From Limnanthes douglasii subsp. nivea (taxonomy: Eukaryota > Streptophyta > Magnoliopsida > Brassicales > Limnanthaceae), in assembly GCA_036936605.1 (NCBI GenBank), contig JAUPFV010000002.1:126588376-126652375 (forward strand): a DNA stretch of 64,000 nucleotides, given 5' to 3'. This document shows, piece by piece, positions 23,999 through 35,314 of this stretch. Numbering within the stretch: position 1 is the stretch's first letter; each line of letters begins with the position of its first letter. Below the pieces are notes generated by a model. It ran no database searches and was not told the origin of the DNA. It saw only the letters and a list, made by a program, of their open reading frames with translations. The translations under genes and the position numbers were made by a program.

Positions 23999-24478
23999 CT
24001 AAAAAACCTGACCCTGATTGCCTTTGCAAGCCATATTCCAGTTCTGATTCACAATGCTTAAGAAACTGTCATCATTAGACCAAGCATTGATAAATTTAAA
24101 ACTCTTTTTACAATTGTTATAATTAGAGATTAGACTAGACTGAATTAAAAAGGGGGCATGGTCAGAACAAGTTCTGACCATGAGAAATACCTGAGTTTTA
24201 CTGAAGCTATTGATCCACTTTTCATTTGCTAAAGTTCTGTCCAATATTTTCCAACGGGTGCCCCTATTCCAAGTATATCTTGAGCCAATATACCCAATAT
24301 CTTCAGGCTTGCACTGTCTAATAGCATCATTGAAGTTACAAGTACCAGCATGATCAAAAGTAGAACATCCAACTTGGTCGTCAGAGCAGGTGACAGCATT
24401 AAAGTCGTCAGTTATAATCCAAGGGAGCTCATCAATAGCAATATCTATCATCTGAGCCCAAAGGTTTAATCTATCATC
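23999..24478 (-). pseudogene. LINE ORF2 endonuclease domain (C-terminal half)
   Basis: The 150-codon frame has LPWIITDDFNAVTCSDD, GYIGSRYTWNRG and CSDHAPFLI, which are the DFN, TW and SDH motifs of the apurinic-type endonuclease of LINEs. The preceding RLNLW residues are at the truncation edge near 24478. The N-terminal catalytic Asn/Glu half is absent. Confidence 0.85.
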
Positions 24479-24486
24479 TTAGTTAT

Positions 24487-24600
24487 GCCACATGTCAACT
24501 TCTCAGTACTTACATGTGCGGAGGGAGACAAAGCGAACATAGAGGACTAGTTTGATAGGAACATAAAACATAGGCGACTAACTGTTATTTTGAGCAACTA
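24487..24600. repeat. inverted-repeat arm flanking the LINE
   Basis: Read on the minus strand, this segment matches the left arm at 20280-20407: TATCAAACTAGTC, a CTATGTTCGCTTT-type section, and ACTGAGAAG followed by TTGACATGTGGC. GCCACATGTCAACTT also occurs directly at 20535 and 24487. The LINE therefore sits inside, or next to, an element with long terminal inverted repeats. Confidence 0.6.
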
Positions 24601-25019
24601 AATTACAACTATTTTTAAGAGCTATACGGTATGTTTATGTCTTTGTCAATTTTTACACTACTTTATATTTTTATATATTATGCTTATAAAAAAATTATAT
24701 TTGCAATTATTTATCTTGTTATATATTTATGATTGATCGTAAGAGTTCCAAATTGGGCTATCCTTATATGTTTTTCTCTTTCTAATTTTATAGCATTTTT
24801 TTTCGTATTTGTTTTATACTTCAATAAAATTATATCATTGACATATTTTACATATTGAGATTATAGTTAAAATAAATGTTAATAATTAAATTTTGACCGA
24901 ATATAAGGATTGGTCTTTTTTCTTTTTATGAATTTATTATGTTTATTATTGTTAAGTGTAGGCTAGAAGAAATCATTAACATATGTGCTATCGATGGATT
25001 ATATATATATATATAAACT
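24601..25019. other. AT-rich stretch, nothing recognisable
   Basis: No coding motif; a TATATATATATA run lies near 25001-25015. Confidence 0.5.
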
Positions 25020-25059
25020 GTTGGATTCTATCAAGAGATAATTATGGATAAAAGTTATA

Positions 25060-25260
25060 TGCAAAGACGTTTGTTGGAACCTAAAGGCGAGTTTTGTCCA
25101 CCACGCGCATGTTATTTTCTACTATGTTAAAGACTTGCCCGCCCAAATAGAGATTGAGCCAATTGTATGTGCCAATAATACTAGTTGTTACCCATATCTG
25201 ATGACATGGTTCTAGCTCTTCTGATTCAAGGTTTCCGAGACTTTTTATAGACTGATGTTG
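25060..25260 (+). pseudogene. possible C-terminal CACTA TNP2 fragment
   Basis: A frame read here gives NLKASFVHHAHVIFYYVKD, resembling the EPFIxASQAxQVFYVxD segment found just before the end of TNP2-type proteins. It is followed after about 220 bp by repeat copy B, as fragment 2 is followed by copy A. The match is short and weak by itself; the shared context is the main support. Confidence 0.4.
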
Positions 25261-25479
25261 CAGATGTTATTGGACTTAGGTTATTACTTTAACTCAATTT
25301 ATTTTACACGCTCGGTTTCTTATTTAATTAGGTCTCAAATTCAAATATTTTTATATAAATGAGATTTCTTATTAATTAGATTTCCTATTAAATTGGATCT
25401 TTTATATCAATTATATTTCTTATTAATTTGGATTTTCTATTTTAAGGTATTAGGACTTTATTACAGTCGTTACTAAATG

Positions 25480-26510
25480 AGATTTGATATGAAACGTCTT
25501 TTGAAGAATTAGGGTTTTACTTAAACCTATAAATTTAAGAATATACGCAATACTAGGCATGACTTGACGAAAATTAGTGAGTGGTAAAGTTTTTACGTGA
25601 GAAATATATATAGGTCTTTTGAGAGAGAGAAGTGTGTGTTTGTGAATGTTTATGTAACCTACTTGTTTAATAAAAGAGTGTATATTACCCGTGGATGTAG
25701 AATATTTTTACAATCTGAACCACGTTAAACCTATTTTGTGTGATTGGATTTATTTGACCCTTTCTTTTATTTATTGATAATACTGAACAAAATGATTGTT
25801 CTTCTTAATATAATCGATAACATCTCTCAGTCTGTCCTTTATGTGGTTCAGATTTCCCAACAATTTTTTATATATATCATGTTAATTTGGTATTTAATGA
25901 TGTTTTTAATATAATTTAAAATCTAGTATACATGTTAACATAACATTTTCGATTTATGGATCTCTAGTAGGGTCGTTAAGGTTGATTATACAAATCAATA
26001 AGTATCTTCTAGTAATAAATTAGGTGACTTACTTGGCAGATGTTCCTCAAATAATTTCTTTAACGATATTCATCTCATTATATTTAAGTCGTGGAAATCT
26101 TTTCTTTATTTATCTTGGGATAGGATGCGAAACATAGGAAATATATGGTATTTCCCTTAAAATGAAATTAGATTATTTCCTTTTTTATTTATATATACAT
26201 TATCTTGTAATTGTTTTGCTATATGTATACTTGATATTTTGTTAACTATATTATTCTTGTGTTATATATAATATTTAAAGTGAATGATATTGTTGGTGTG
26301 AATTTATACTATGTTACATCTCTAATTTTGTGTTATCGTTTATGAGGTTTTCTTAAGGTGGAAATAACTGCCATGTTGTATATGCATGAATATATTTATA
26401 TGTAGTACCTCATATGAAAACACATGTCAAGTAATTTGTATATTACGATACATGGGTATTATATAATGTATTTTTAAGCTCATCGACAACTGTAATTTAA
26501 AATTTTCATC
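25480..26510 (+). repeat. long dispersed repeat, copy B (partner 5100-6420)
   Basis: Collinear with copy A over about 1 kb: TTTTGAGAGAGAGAAG, GTAACCTACTTGTTTAATAA, GGATGTAGAAT-TTTTTACAATCTGA, AGGTGACTTACTTGGCAG and GGAAATATATGGTATTTCCC. Differences and indels are numerous, so the two copies are old. Confidence 0.75.
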
Positions 26511-28499
26511 ATTGTCTCGTAATGGGTTTCGAATAGGTTTGTCTCTTAATCTAAATTATTTTAATCTCAAAGTGTAATTTTATGAATTTTAAATTATATT
26601 ATTCTAGCTTAAAAGTGTTAGTTTTGATACTTTTTTAGGACAAACAAATTGTTCTTTTCAAATTTATTGTTTGTACGTTGATTCTATTTGGTAACTAAAC
26701 ATAAATCAAAGACATAAGTTACATGTACTTGACTTTAGAATCAGACGCTAATATTCCATTTTTTTATGTATGTACTTTACTTCATTACACTTTTTTTTAC
26801 AATATTCAGTTTATTTGGGTATACATTTCTTTTCATGACTTTATAATTATACCTTTGTTCTCACCTATTCTTCTCCTAATGGCCTAAAATATTGAACCAC
26901 TCCAATCGTAAATTATATTGTCGCCAACATTCTGGTTCGGGGTAAGTAAAGTTCTATTTTTTTAGTTTTTGACAATATATGAGTTAATATATAAGTTGAT
27001 TTATTTATTTCATAGCATACATTATAATATTTTTAATAATATGAATCTACTTAAATAACACGCTACTTATTTTTCCACCATTCAAAGTATGAACTACTTT
27101 TTAAGTAATCATTTGCTTATTTGGTTTAAAATACATAAAAATTATGTTCTTTTTGTTTAGTATATGTATTTTATTGAATTTCTTAACATGGATTTTTGGA
27201 TCTCAAAAAAATGATGGACCTCAAATCCATGAAAATTATGTATGTACTTTTAAAAACACCTCGTTCTTGTTCCATATAGTTTATTTGTAAATGGACTCTT
27301 ATCGAGACTAGATATGCTACTATTTTTATTTGTTATTATAATGTGTGTTTTTAACTTATGAAGATAATTTGTTGAAGCTTTTGTTTGTTTTCAGCACCTC
27401 TGTTTGTGTAACTTAAGTACGTGATATTAGATTCATAATAAAAATACAATTTGGTAACAACTGAGATTTTTATAGTTCACTTAACTAAACTTGAATTTGA
27501 TGAACATGACATGCATAAATACGTTATTAATATAGGATAGCCACCTTAGAAGAGACTGGTTTGGATGATGCATCTTCTTTAATATTTGAAAGCTCAAACA
27601 TTTTAATTGCAAACCATGTGATATCGCAACCCCCTAAATATTGTAGTCAAACACTCAAATCAATCTCTCAAATCCGGCTCAAAATTTTATCTAATGAATG
27701 TTTTCAGCTTGTTCAAACAAAAAACTAAAAATATCATAGTTGTAACTTCCTTAGAAGTAGAAGTAAATTCTAATGATCGAAGAGGATCATCAACTGAAAG
27801 AATTGTTATGAAGGAAAATGTATTTATATTGTCAATTAGACTCGAGTAGAAGAGGAAGCTTATCACTCATCTCCTCCTCCTAGTGTATTGGTATGTGCAG
27901 TACTTGCTTAAGTGGAATACATGTTTTTTTTTTTGTTTTTTTAGCTTATTTTGACAAGAAGCTCACCAAAATAAGGATTCATTTTCCTTCCACATTAACA
28001 TCTTTAAAACTTATGTGATTAATTGGTTTTAGAAGGATGTGACCATAGATGATTCATTATACCACTAACTTCACCAGAAAATATTAGACATTCAGAATTC
28101 AAGAATAAAAGTTATTGAGGAAGTAGTTTGGCATCAAAAAACTGAAAATATATTATTAAGGATATACGTAAGGTAAGTTAGAATCACTCAATTGTCTCAA
28201 TTCTTTCACTTTTACTTACAATTTTCCTTCTATTGGAGAATTAGATCTTTGGAATCTAAGTTTCAATGAAACTTTTTAATGGTATATTATCTCTTCCAAT
28301 CCATGAATTATCTATTAGATTTCTAATACTTAGAGTCCCATCAACACTTATCAGCTAGAAAAAGAAATGTGGTGGATTGTACTTGTCAACATATTTGTTG
28401 ATTTTTATATCTATAATCTTATTTTTTGTGGAAATATTTTATACATCAGATCGAGAAATATTAGATTATTACTCGCTGATAAGAAATATGTTGTAAATA
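26511..28499. other. AT-rich stretch, no supported gene
   Basis: I looked for transposase, RT and gag motifs on both strands and found none. A slightly more coding-like patch at 27540-27660 (ETGLDDASSLIFESSN) has no family I can name. Confidence 0.4.
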
Positions 28500-28539
28500 T
28501 TATGTAAGTGCTGCATAGTTATGCAGTTTTTGTGTGTGT

Positions 28540-28830
28540 TTTTTAAAGTTTAACAAAATATTTACAACAACATTTGCAACGGATTTGTAATGATATTTAA
28601 GTCATGTGACAAGTATATAAGTCTAATAGTTTACCGCTAATTTACTACAGAGTTTGTAACTGATTTAAAACAAAGTTTGCAATGAAATATCTGTTTTTAT
28701 TCGGTTCACATTTACAACGGATTTTGGTTGTAAACACTTTTTATTAGTGACCGCACATATACAACCGACAGTTCTAATTATAAATCCATTGCAGATGGAT
28801 ATTACAACAGAATAGTTACAAATTCAGGAT
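28540..28830. repeat. cluster of TTACAACGGATTT-type short repeats in both orientations
   Basis: Variants of TTTACAACGGATTT, TTTGCAACGGATTTG, TTTGTAACTGATTT and GGTTGTAAACA occur about ten times within 290 bp, on both strands. Dense short subterminal repeats of this kind are typical of CACTA-type element ends, but I see no terminal CACTA motif beside them. Confidence 0.45.
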
Positions 28831-29010
28831 TTTTTAATTTGTTAGAAAATACAATTTATCTAGTATTGTTACATTGGGGTTCTCGTTCAAGCATTAACTC
28901 ATTTAGTGAATTATTTTACTACTATGATTAACTATTCAATTCTATATGGATTTGTTTTAGGGTCTAAATATCGCAATCCAACATTATCCAGAAAAATAAA
29001 ATACTGATAT

Positions 29011-29376
29011 ATGTTCTTTTTTTGTCAAATTTTTATGAGGTTTGCAAACTCTTCCTACATCAGTTGTTCTCAGTGGGCATCCGCCCATCCAACAACCTCC
29101 GGTTGTTATTATCGTAACAATAGTGGGTTACGATTTTTTTGTAAGATGCGAAATTCTTCTGCAACGAAAATAACATATGTGATTACACCTTCGAACAGTT
29201 TTCGATCAACAATAACATATGGGATTACACCGTCGATGAGCCAATTTCCAATTAGGTCTAATTTATTCCGTAAATTTAAGAGAAAATTTTCATTCACCAA
29301 ACAAACCTTTATTGAAAAGAAAACTCTCAAATTCTGTCATTATAATATATCTTTTTACAAAAAGTTAAGCACATAA
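29011..29376 (+). CDS. unidentified open frame, 121 codons
   Basis: The frame begins with ATG at 29011 and ends at a TAA near 29374. It has a C-rich start, a Ser/Thr-rich middle where ITYVITPS and ITYGITPS repeat, and a basic tail. The internal repeat is a DNA-level duplication of about 45 bp (29160-29235). The opposite strand is open as well. No family is recognised and it may be fortuitous. Confidence 0.2.
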   Translation: MFFFCQIFMRFANSSYISCSQWASAHPTTSGCYYRNNSGLRFFCKMRNSSATKITYVITPSNSFRSTITYGITPSMSQFPIRSNLFRKFKRKFSFTKQTFIEKKTLKFCHYNISFYKKLST

Positions 29377-30391
29377 ACATGCTTTTTTATAGACATATTA
29401 ATCAAAAAATTGTTTTTCACGAAAACTCTAAACACATACCCTATTAAGTCAATTAACACATATATATTATGATATGGATTTGTATGTAAAAAAATATGCA
29501 CTTGATTCAATACGAGATATACATACAGTTTATTATATGTACCATATTAGGGTTTTTATTGTGTCATACCAATTGATAGAACTATTTGAATTGCCTCAAT
29601 AAATTTGATCACAAATGCGGAATGATAAAGTCTTTTGTGATTAACTAGTGTATATATGATAAAAGATACTTACGGTTTTTTCTGTTGATATACATTTTTT
29701 TGTTCGAATATTTATTGATGTTTATATTACTGTGAATATAGTTCCAATCTTTATTGATGTTCATGAGGGAATTTATTTTGTCCGCTGTGTGATCGAGGAT
29801 CACAACCAGTAAATTGTTTTTATTAATTTAGTCCTTGAATTATCAGTGTAGGCTTAAGTGTTGAGATTTGCATCCAATCCTGTATATTCCCCAAATTTAA
29901 CCTAGTTACCTCACTTATACATCCACAACATTTTTTTACCTATATACCTCATTCTTATTTAATTATAATATTATTAATCTTATCATTTATTAATTGGACT
30001 ATCTTAAGAAAATAAAAATATATATATTTAGCATACGGATGCATAATTAATTATTCCACAATATAAATCTATAATTCAACTGGCTCGTTGTTATTTTTTT
30101 TTTTGTTAAAGCTTATAATTTTGATGAATGATTATTTTATTTTATAAACGTTTTATTTTATATTTATTTTCATTTAAAGTTATTTAGTGGGTTCGACCAA
30201 GTCTTTATGTGTATTAACTTTCATTTGAAGTTCTTTACTGAGTTATAGGAAAACTTTAAGAATTCCTTATTTGGCACTATAAATTGTATATCAGTGTATA
30301 ATGCATATTTATAGGTCATTTATTTTATCAATTCATAACGCATAAATTTTTATCTCTTTCAATTTCCTATCTCTATATTCTCAAACTATTT
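29377..30391 (+). other. AT-rich stretch that should contain the 5-prime LTR of Copia I
   Basis: A primer-binding-like site follows at 30392, so the 5-prime LTR of Copia I should end near 30391. I could not align this with sequence downstream of 57400, so LTR limits are not defined. No gene is seen. Confidence 0.4.
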
Positions 30392-30404
30392 GTGATATCA
30401 GAGC
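30392..30404 (+). promoter_or_regulatory. primer-binding site of Copia I
   Basis: GTGATATCAGAGC resembles the plant copia initiator-tRNA site TGGTATCAGAGC with small changes. It lies about 45 bp before the gag start, the expected place. Confidence 0.65.
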
Positions 30405-30436
30405 TAGTTTTGATTAAAAAAACAAAAGTAAACTTG

Positions 30437-31889
30437 ATGGCTTCCGACAGTTTTGTAGAACCAACCATTTTACCCTTTGATGGTCAATACGATCATTGAA
30501 GCATACTCATGGAGAACTTCTGGAGGTCCAAAGAATATTGGAATGTTGTTTTTTCTGGTGTAGTGGATGCAGTATAAGGTTTTGTATTGACGGATGTCGA
30601 GAAAATAGAGTTAGAAGCGAGAAACCTAAAATATTTGAAGGCAAAAAATGTACCTTTTTAGGTAATTACTCAGCCCATCTTAGAACTAATGATTAGCAAA
30701 GAAACTTCCAAATATATTTGAGATTTCATAAAGAACAAATATCAAGGATCTTCTAGAGTGAATTGTGCACATCTTCAAGCTTTGAGAAAATATTTTGAGA
30801 CTCTACGAATGAAGGATGGAAAAATATGTTACCAGCTATCGTGCCATGCCTATGTAGATCAGCAACAAAATTCAATTTTAGGGTAAGATTATGGAAGATG
30901 TTACCATTATATAGAAAACCAGGAGTTTCCTTACACCAAATTTTGATTATATTGTGTGTTCAATTGAAGGATTGAAATAAATAGATGCATTCTCTCTTGA
31001 TTAACAAAAGGGCTCCTTGTTGTTTCCTGAACAGAAGATGACCGAAGTTCAACTTCATAGGAAAACGCTTTGAAAGCTTCTACCTCTACTCATTCCTCAA
31101 AGTCAAGAGGAATGGGTAAATGTAGAGGTAAAGGAAGGGGAACTCAGGAAAATAGAGATGGAAACGTGTATTCCAAAGCCAATGGTGATCAGTTTTTCAG
31201 GAAAATACAGAAAATGAGATGAACATTTTGACAAATCCAAGGTAATATGTTTTTTAAATGCCATAAATTTGGTCATTATCATTCTGAGTGTTATACTAAG
31301 CTTCACAATGACAAGAAAGGGAAAGTTAATCAAATATTTTCAAAAATAAAGAAGTAGAAACATTGTTGATGATTGTTCAAGCTAATCAATCTGACTCTGA
31401 TGTTCGGTATGTGGATACGGGCTGCATTAAACCCATGTGTGGAACTAAGTCTTATTTTTCTTATTTAAATGAAATCTTTTATTTTACAGTAAGTTTTGGT
31501 GATTCTTCCACTATTGAGATGATGAGAAAGTGTAATATTAAGATAAGAACCAATAAGTTTTTGTGGAAATAATCTTTAATGTTTTTTTTATTTTTAGCTT
31601 AAAAAGTAATTTTTTAAATGCTCGTCAATTGCTAGAAAAAGGCTATGTAATCACTATTTAAAAGGGTGTTTGTAAGATTTATGACCCTACTAGAGGAGCA
31701 ATTTTTGTTGTGCAAATGGGTTCAAACATATTGTTTTCATTAAATATTGAAAATATGCAAACGTTTCTGGTACCTGAAGTAAAATCTCCTTGTTGGTTGT
31801 AGCATTTTTATTATGGCCACTTGAGTTTTAATGGATTGAGTAACCTCCAACATGAAAGTATGATGACATATCTTCCTCATATTATTATT
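30437..31889 (+). pseudogene. Copia I, 5-prime half: gag, zinc knuckle, protease, pre-integrase
   Basis: The frame opens MASDSFVEPTILPFDGQYDH, a classic plant copia gag start, followed by ENFWRSKEYWNVVF-GVVDA, LKAKN, KYQGSSRVN-AHLQALR and EILRMK-like residues to about 30960. A CCHC knuckle (CHKFGHYHSEC) is near 31258-31295. The protease shows RYVDTGCIKPMCG at 31408, where the usual motif is lDSGAsnHM. The pre-integrase block HLSFNGLSNLQHESMMTYLPHI runs up to 31884, where Copia II interrupts it. Stops and frameshifts are present throughout. The coding sequence resumes at 35682. Confidence 0.85.
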
Positions 31890-31918
31890 TGTTATTAAAT
31901 ACTATGCAATTTATCAGG

Positions 31919-32880
31919 ACGTGTGCATACCATAGCATACATGATACTACCAACTGCAGTTGCATATGGAACCTTCGACATTTGTTCCAACTCAGCATCG
32001 TCCTTGGCTACTCCTACTGCAGACAACTTGAAATGAGTACCAAATAGAATTCTAATTTCCTTAGCACCAAACATGTTGAATCGTTGTAGCACTTTCTCAA
32101 TATAGCTTCGTTGAGACAAGTGTAATGATCCTACACTTCTGTTTCTTATAATTTCCATACCAAGAGTTTTATTAGCTCTACCCAGATCCTTCATCTCAAA
32201 CTCGGCACTAAGCTGCTTCTTTATCTGAACAATGTGTGACATACTACAAGCAGTAATAAGCATATCATTCACATACAATAACAAGTAAACATAAGAATCA
32301 TATGACATCTTTTAATGATAAAACAATTATCGTATGGACTCCTCATGAACCCTTTTGACACCATGAATGTATCAAAATGTTTTTACCATTGTGTAGGTGA
32401 TTGTTTCCAACCATACGGTTACTTTTTCAGCAGACAAAATTTATTCTCCATAGTAGGTTCGATAAATCCCTCTGGTTATCTCATGTAGATTTTCTGCTTC
32501 AATTCCCCATGTAGAAACGCAATCTTCACATCCAACTGCTCAAGCTCTAAATCTTACAAAACTACTATGGCTAACAAAACTCGAATCAAACTATGCTTCA
32601 CCACTATAGAAAACACTTCATTGAAGTCGATTCCTTCCCTTTGAGTAAAAACTTTAGCGACCAGTCGTGCCTTGAATCGAGATGCCTCAACCCCTGGATT
32701 ACCTTCATTTTCCTTGAACACGCATTTACTTCCTACTATCTTCTGTCCTTTAGACAAGTCAACAAGCTTCCATGTTTGATTCTTATGAAGAGATTCAATC
32801 TCTTCCCCTATAGCACCAATCCATCGATCTACCTCTGAACTCGCTATAGAATCTTTGTAGCTACTAGGTTCTTGCATCTC
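31919..32880 (-). pseudogene. Copia II reverse transcriptase
   Basis: Two frames on the minus strand cover RVT_2. The upstream one (32554-32877) reads WIGAIGEEIESLHKNQTWKL, KCVFKENEGNPG, RFKARLVAKVFTQREGIDF and VKHSLIRVLLAIV; in 32308-31895 are YLLLYVNDMLI (YxDD box as YVND, a changed catalytic residue), EFEMKDLGRANKTLGMEI, YIEKVLQRFNM and GSIMYAMVCTRPD. The protein ends right after TRPD, where sequence runs into the LTR remnant, so the RNase H that normally follows is gone. Confidence 0.85.
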
Positions 32881-33031
32881 AATTTCTTATGCAACTGACA
32901 GAGCATATGCAACTAGATCTGCATACCTTTTTGGGAATCTAATATCTCTCTCTGCTCAATGCTATGTTATAAGGTTGTTATTCTGGTTCCAGTGCATCAT
33001 CGTCACTATCATCTGATGCTGACGTTTCACC

Positions 33032-33850
33032 TCATGATTCTGGATCCACCTTAGAACCACTTGAATTATTAAACCTGCTAGAAACTGATTCTAGTTCAAG
33101 CTCCAACTGTTTACTCACAATTGATCCTGATTCGACCATTTCTCCTACTTCCTTCTGACTATCTATCAAAACACACTCATTAAAATTAACGTATGTACTG
33201 ATGAGAACACCTGAAGACTTTCGAGAGGTACACCATAACGTAGATCCCTTCCCTCCAGTAGTATATCCAAGAAATATGCACCTTTTTTCCCTCGGCTCAA
33301 GCTTACCATCTCTCGCTTGAGCATACACATGACAACTAAACACCCTCAAATGTCCATAATCAGCCGACCATCTATATCTAATCTCAAAAGGAGTATTACA
33401 ATCAATAGCCGTTGATGGAGAACGATTCACCATGTAACACGTTGTATTAACAGCTTCAGCCCAAAAATCCTTTCCCACACCGGAATGTGAGAGCATAATT
33501 TGTGCCTTGTCACAAAGTGTTATGTTCATTTTTTCTGCGACTCAATTCTGTTGTGGTGTTCTAGAATAAGTGTGATGGCGCATTATTCCCTCAGCTTCAC
33601 AGAACTCGTTGAACTCACGATTGCAATATTCTAACCCATTATCTATCCTAAGACGTTTGATTTTTCTTCCTTTTTGCTTCTCAATCATCGTCTTCCATTT
33701 GACAAAGGTTGAATATGCTTCATCTTTCGTTTTCAGAAAGTAAACCCACACCATCCTTGAATAATCATCAATCAAACTCATGTAGTATCTTGCTCCGCAC
33801 TTGAATGGAATTCTGTTTGGACCCCAAAGATCTGAGTGAATGGAGTCCAA
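33032..33850 (-). pseudogene. Copia II integrase
   Basis: Two adjacent frames give the rve core: HSDLWGP, YYMSLIDDYSRMVWVYFLK, KRLRIDNGLEYCNREF and TYSRTPQQN, then KAQIMLSHSGVGKDFWAEAVNTTCYMVNRSP and FLGYTTGGKG. The DDE residues (D in HSDLWGP, D in RIDNG, E in CNREF-EFCE) are present. A single stop near 33540, at the QN/GVAE site, separates the frames, so this part is only lightly damaged. Confidence 0.9.
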
Positions 33851-34023
33851 TGTCTCTTTAGTCTTTCATACAGCCGATTTGCTGAATTTGACTCTAGTTT
33901 GTTTACCAAACACACAGTGCTCACAAAATCCTAATGATTCTGCTTTATACCCTTTCAACAATCTCTCTTTCCCAAAACAACTAATCTTCTGTCACTCATA
34001 TCATCAAGACGCTAATGCTACAA

Positions 34024-34620
34024 CTAATTTTGATCCTTCCTACTTTGGCTATTACTCCCTGATGATGCTAATGCAGCATCCCCCATAACAACACTCCCAT
34101 GGAGAATGTAAAGACCCTTCTGCAAACTGTCCGTCATGCATACCATTGAGCCTTTTGTTACTTTGGTTACACCGCCTTCTGCATGGTACTTGTAACCCAG
34201 AGAGTCTAGAGTCCAAAGAGAAATCAAGTATATCTTTAACCCAAGAACGTTCAAGTACGTCAAGATTCTAACAACCCCGTCAAACATTTTGATTCTGACG
34301 TTACCATTACCACCGACAGTCAACGAATGATTATTCCCTAAATAGACAGTTCCCTATATTGGCTTGTAAGTATTGAACCACTTCTTAAACTGACACATGT
34401 GATATGTAGCGCCAGTATCGAGTACCCAAGATTTTTTCCCACAGTCTGAACTCACGGACAATACATCTCCTCTACCACTGTTTTCACTATCATCGGAATC
34501 GTTCACACCTTCAAAAAATTTTGATGCATTCAGTTTTGGACAACCTCTCCTATAATGACCCTTCTCGTCGCATTCATAACAGTTTAAGTGCTTTACCTTT
34601 GACTTGGACCTCTAGCTCTT
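34024..34620 (-). pseudogene. Copia II gag zinc knuckle, protease and pre-integrase
   Basis: On the minus strand, CYECDEKGHYRRGCPKL (CCHC) is near 34530-34580. It is followed by a protease start SWVLDTGATYHMC near 34390-34440, which retains the DTGA catalytic motif, then VYLGNNHSL-VGGNGNVRIKMFDG. The 99-codon frame at 34024-34323 ends with KGSMVCMTDSLQKGLYILHGS, the usual stretch before the integrase. Confidence 0.85.
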
Positions 34621-35230
34621 ACTTCTTAAAGAACTCGCTTTGCTTCCAGATCTTCCCCTAGTCATAAGACCTTCCCCTTCAGCTTGATTGTTTGGTTGTA
34701 ACTGTCTCATCTCCTTCGATTTCAATGCCCCTTTGACATCTGTTAGCGATAACTTATCCTTACCATACATAATGGTATCTATGAAGTTTTCATGGGGAGC
34801 TAGTAACGATATCAATACAAACAAAGCTTGATCCTCATCCTAAATATTGATATCTATGTTCTCCAAGTCTATTATAGTTGATTTAAAATTATCTAAATGC
34901 TCAGTTATGTACATACCTTATTTAAATCTGAAATCGTACAAACTCTTCTTCAAGTATAATTAGTTTACTACTGATTTCTTTGAACAAAGATCTCATAGCT
35001 TCTTCCATGCGCAAGCAGCAGTTTTCTCACCATTAATATCGTGAAGCACATTTTCTTTCAGACTCATTAAAATCCAGCATATAACCCTGTCTTGAAGATC
35101 TTGCTTCTCCTCTTCTTTCATCTCTTCTGGTAACTTATTCTCCACAGCCTTCCACAACCCTTGCCGTACCAATGAAGATTTTAGTTTAATCTTCCACAAT
35201 GAAAAGCTGGATCCCCATCAATTTTTTAAA
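34612..35230 (-). pseudogene. Copia II gag
   Basis: Frames at 34993-35199 and 34612-34824 give WKIKLKSSLVRQGLWKAVENK, AVCWILMSLKENVLHDI, then LISLLAPHENFIDTIMYGKD, LTDVKGALKSKEMRQ and an Arg/Ser-rich end, as in UBN2-type copia gag. Stops fall between the frames. Confidence 0.8.
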
Positions 35231-35298
35231 TTATGTATTTTGTTGATGTAGACTCCATTGTGAAATCCTAATTGCAAAAGCCCTAATTTTACCACGTA

Positions 35299-35310
35299 GC
35301 TCTGATACCA
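35299..35310 (-). promoter_or_regulatory. primer-binding site of Copia II
   Basis: The minus strand reads TGGTATCAGAGC exactly, the standard initiator-Met-tRNA site of plant copia elements, four bases from the inner end of the LTR. Confidence 0.9.
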
Positions 35311-35314
35311 ATTT

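Larger units (their letters stand above)
20650..24478 (-). mobile_element. 5-prime-truncated LINE retrotransposon
   Basis: Minus-strand ORF2 domains run endonuclease (from 24478), RT (23908-22455), connection and zinc-finger segment (22401-21430), then an RNase H ending near 20830. The endonuclease lacks its N-terminal half, consistent with the 5-prime truncation common in LINE insertion. No clear poly-A or target-site duplication was found at the left end. The coding frame is broken at several places but two long frames (341 and 150 codons) survive, so this copy is younger than the LINE at 9-10 kb. Confidence 0.85.

Noticed and set aside
29377..30391. LTR pair for Copia I (29.4-30.4 kb and 57.4-58.2 kb)
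   Set aside because: I compared the two regions by eye and found no convincing match, so no LTR coordinates are given.
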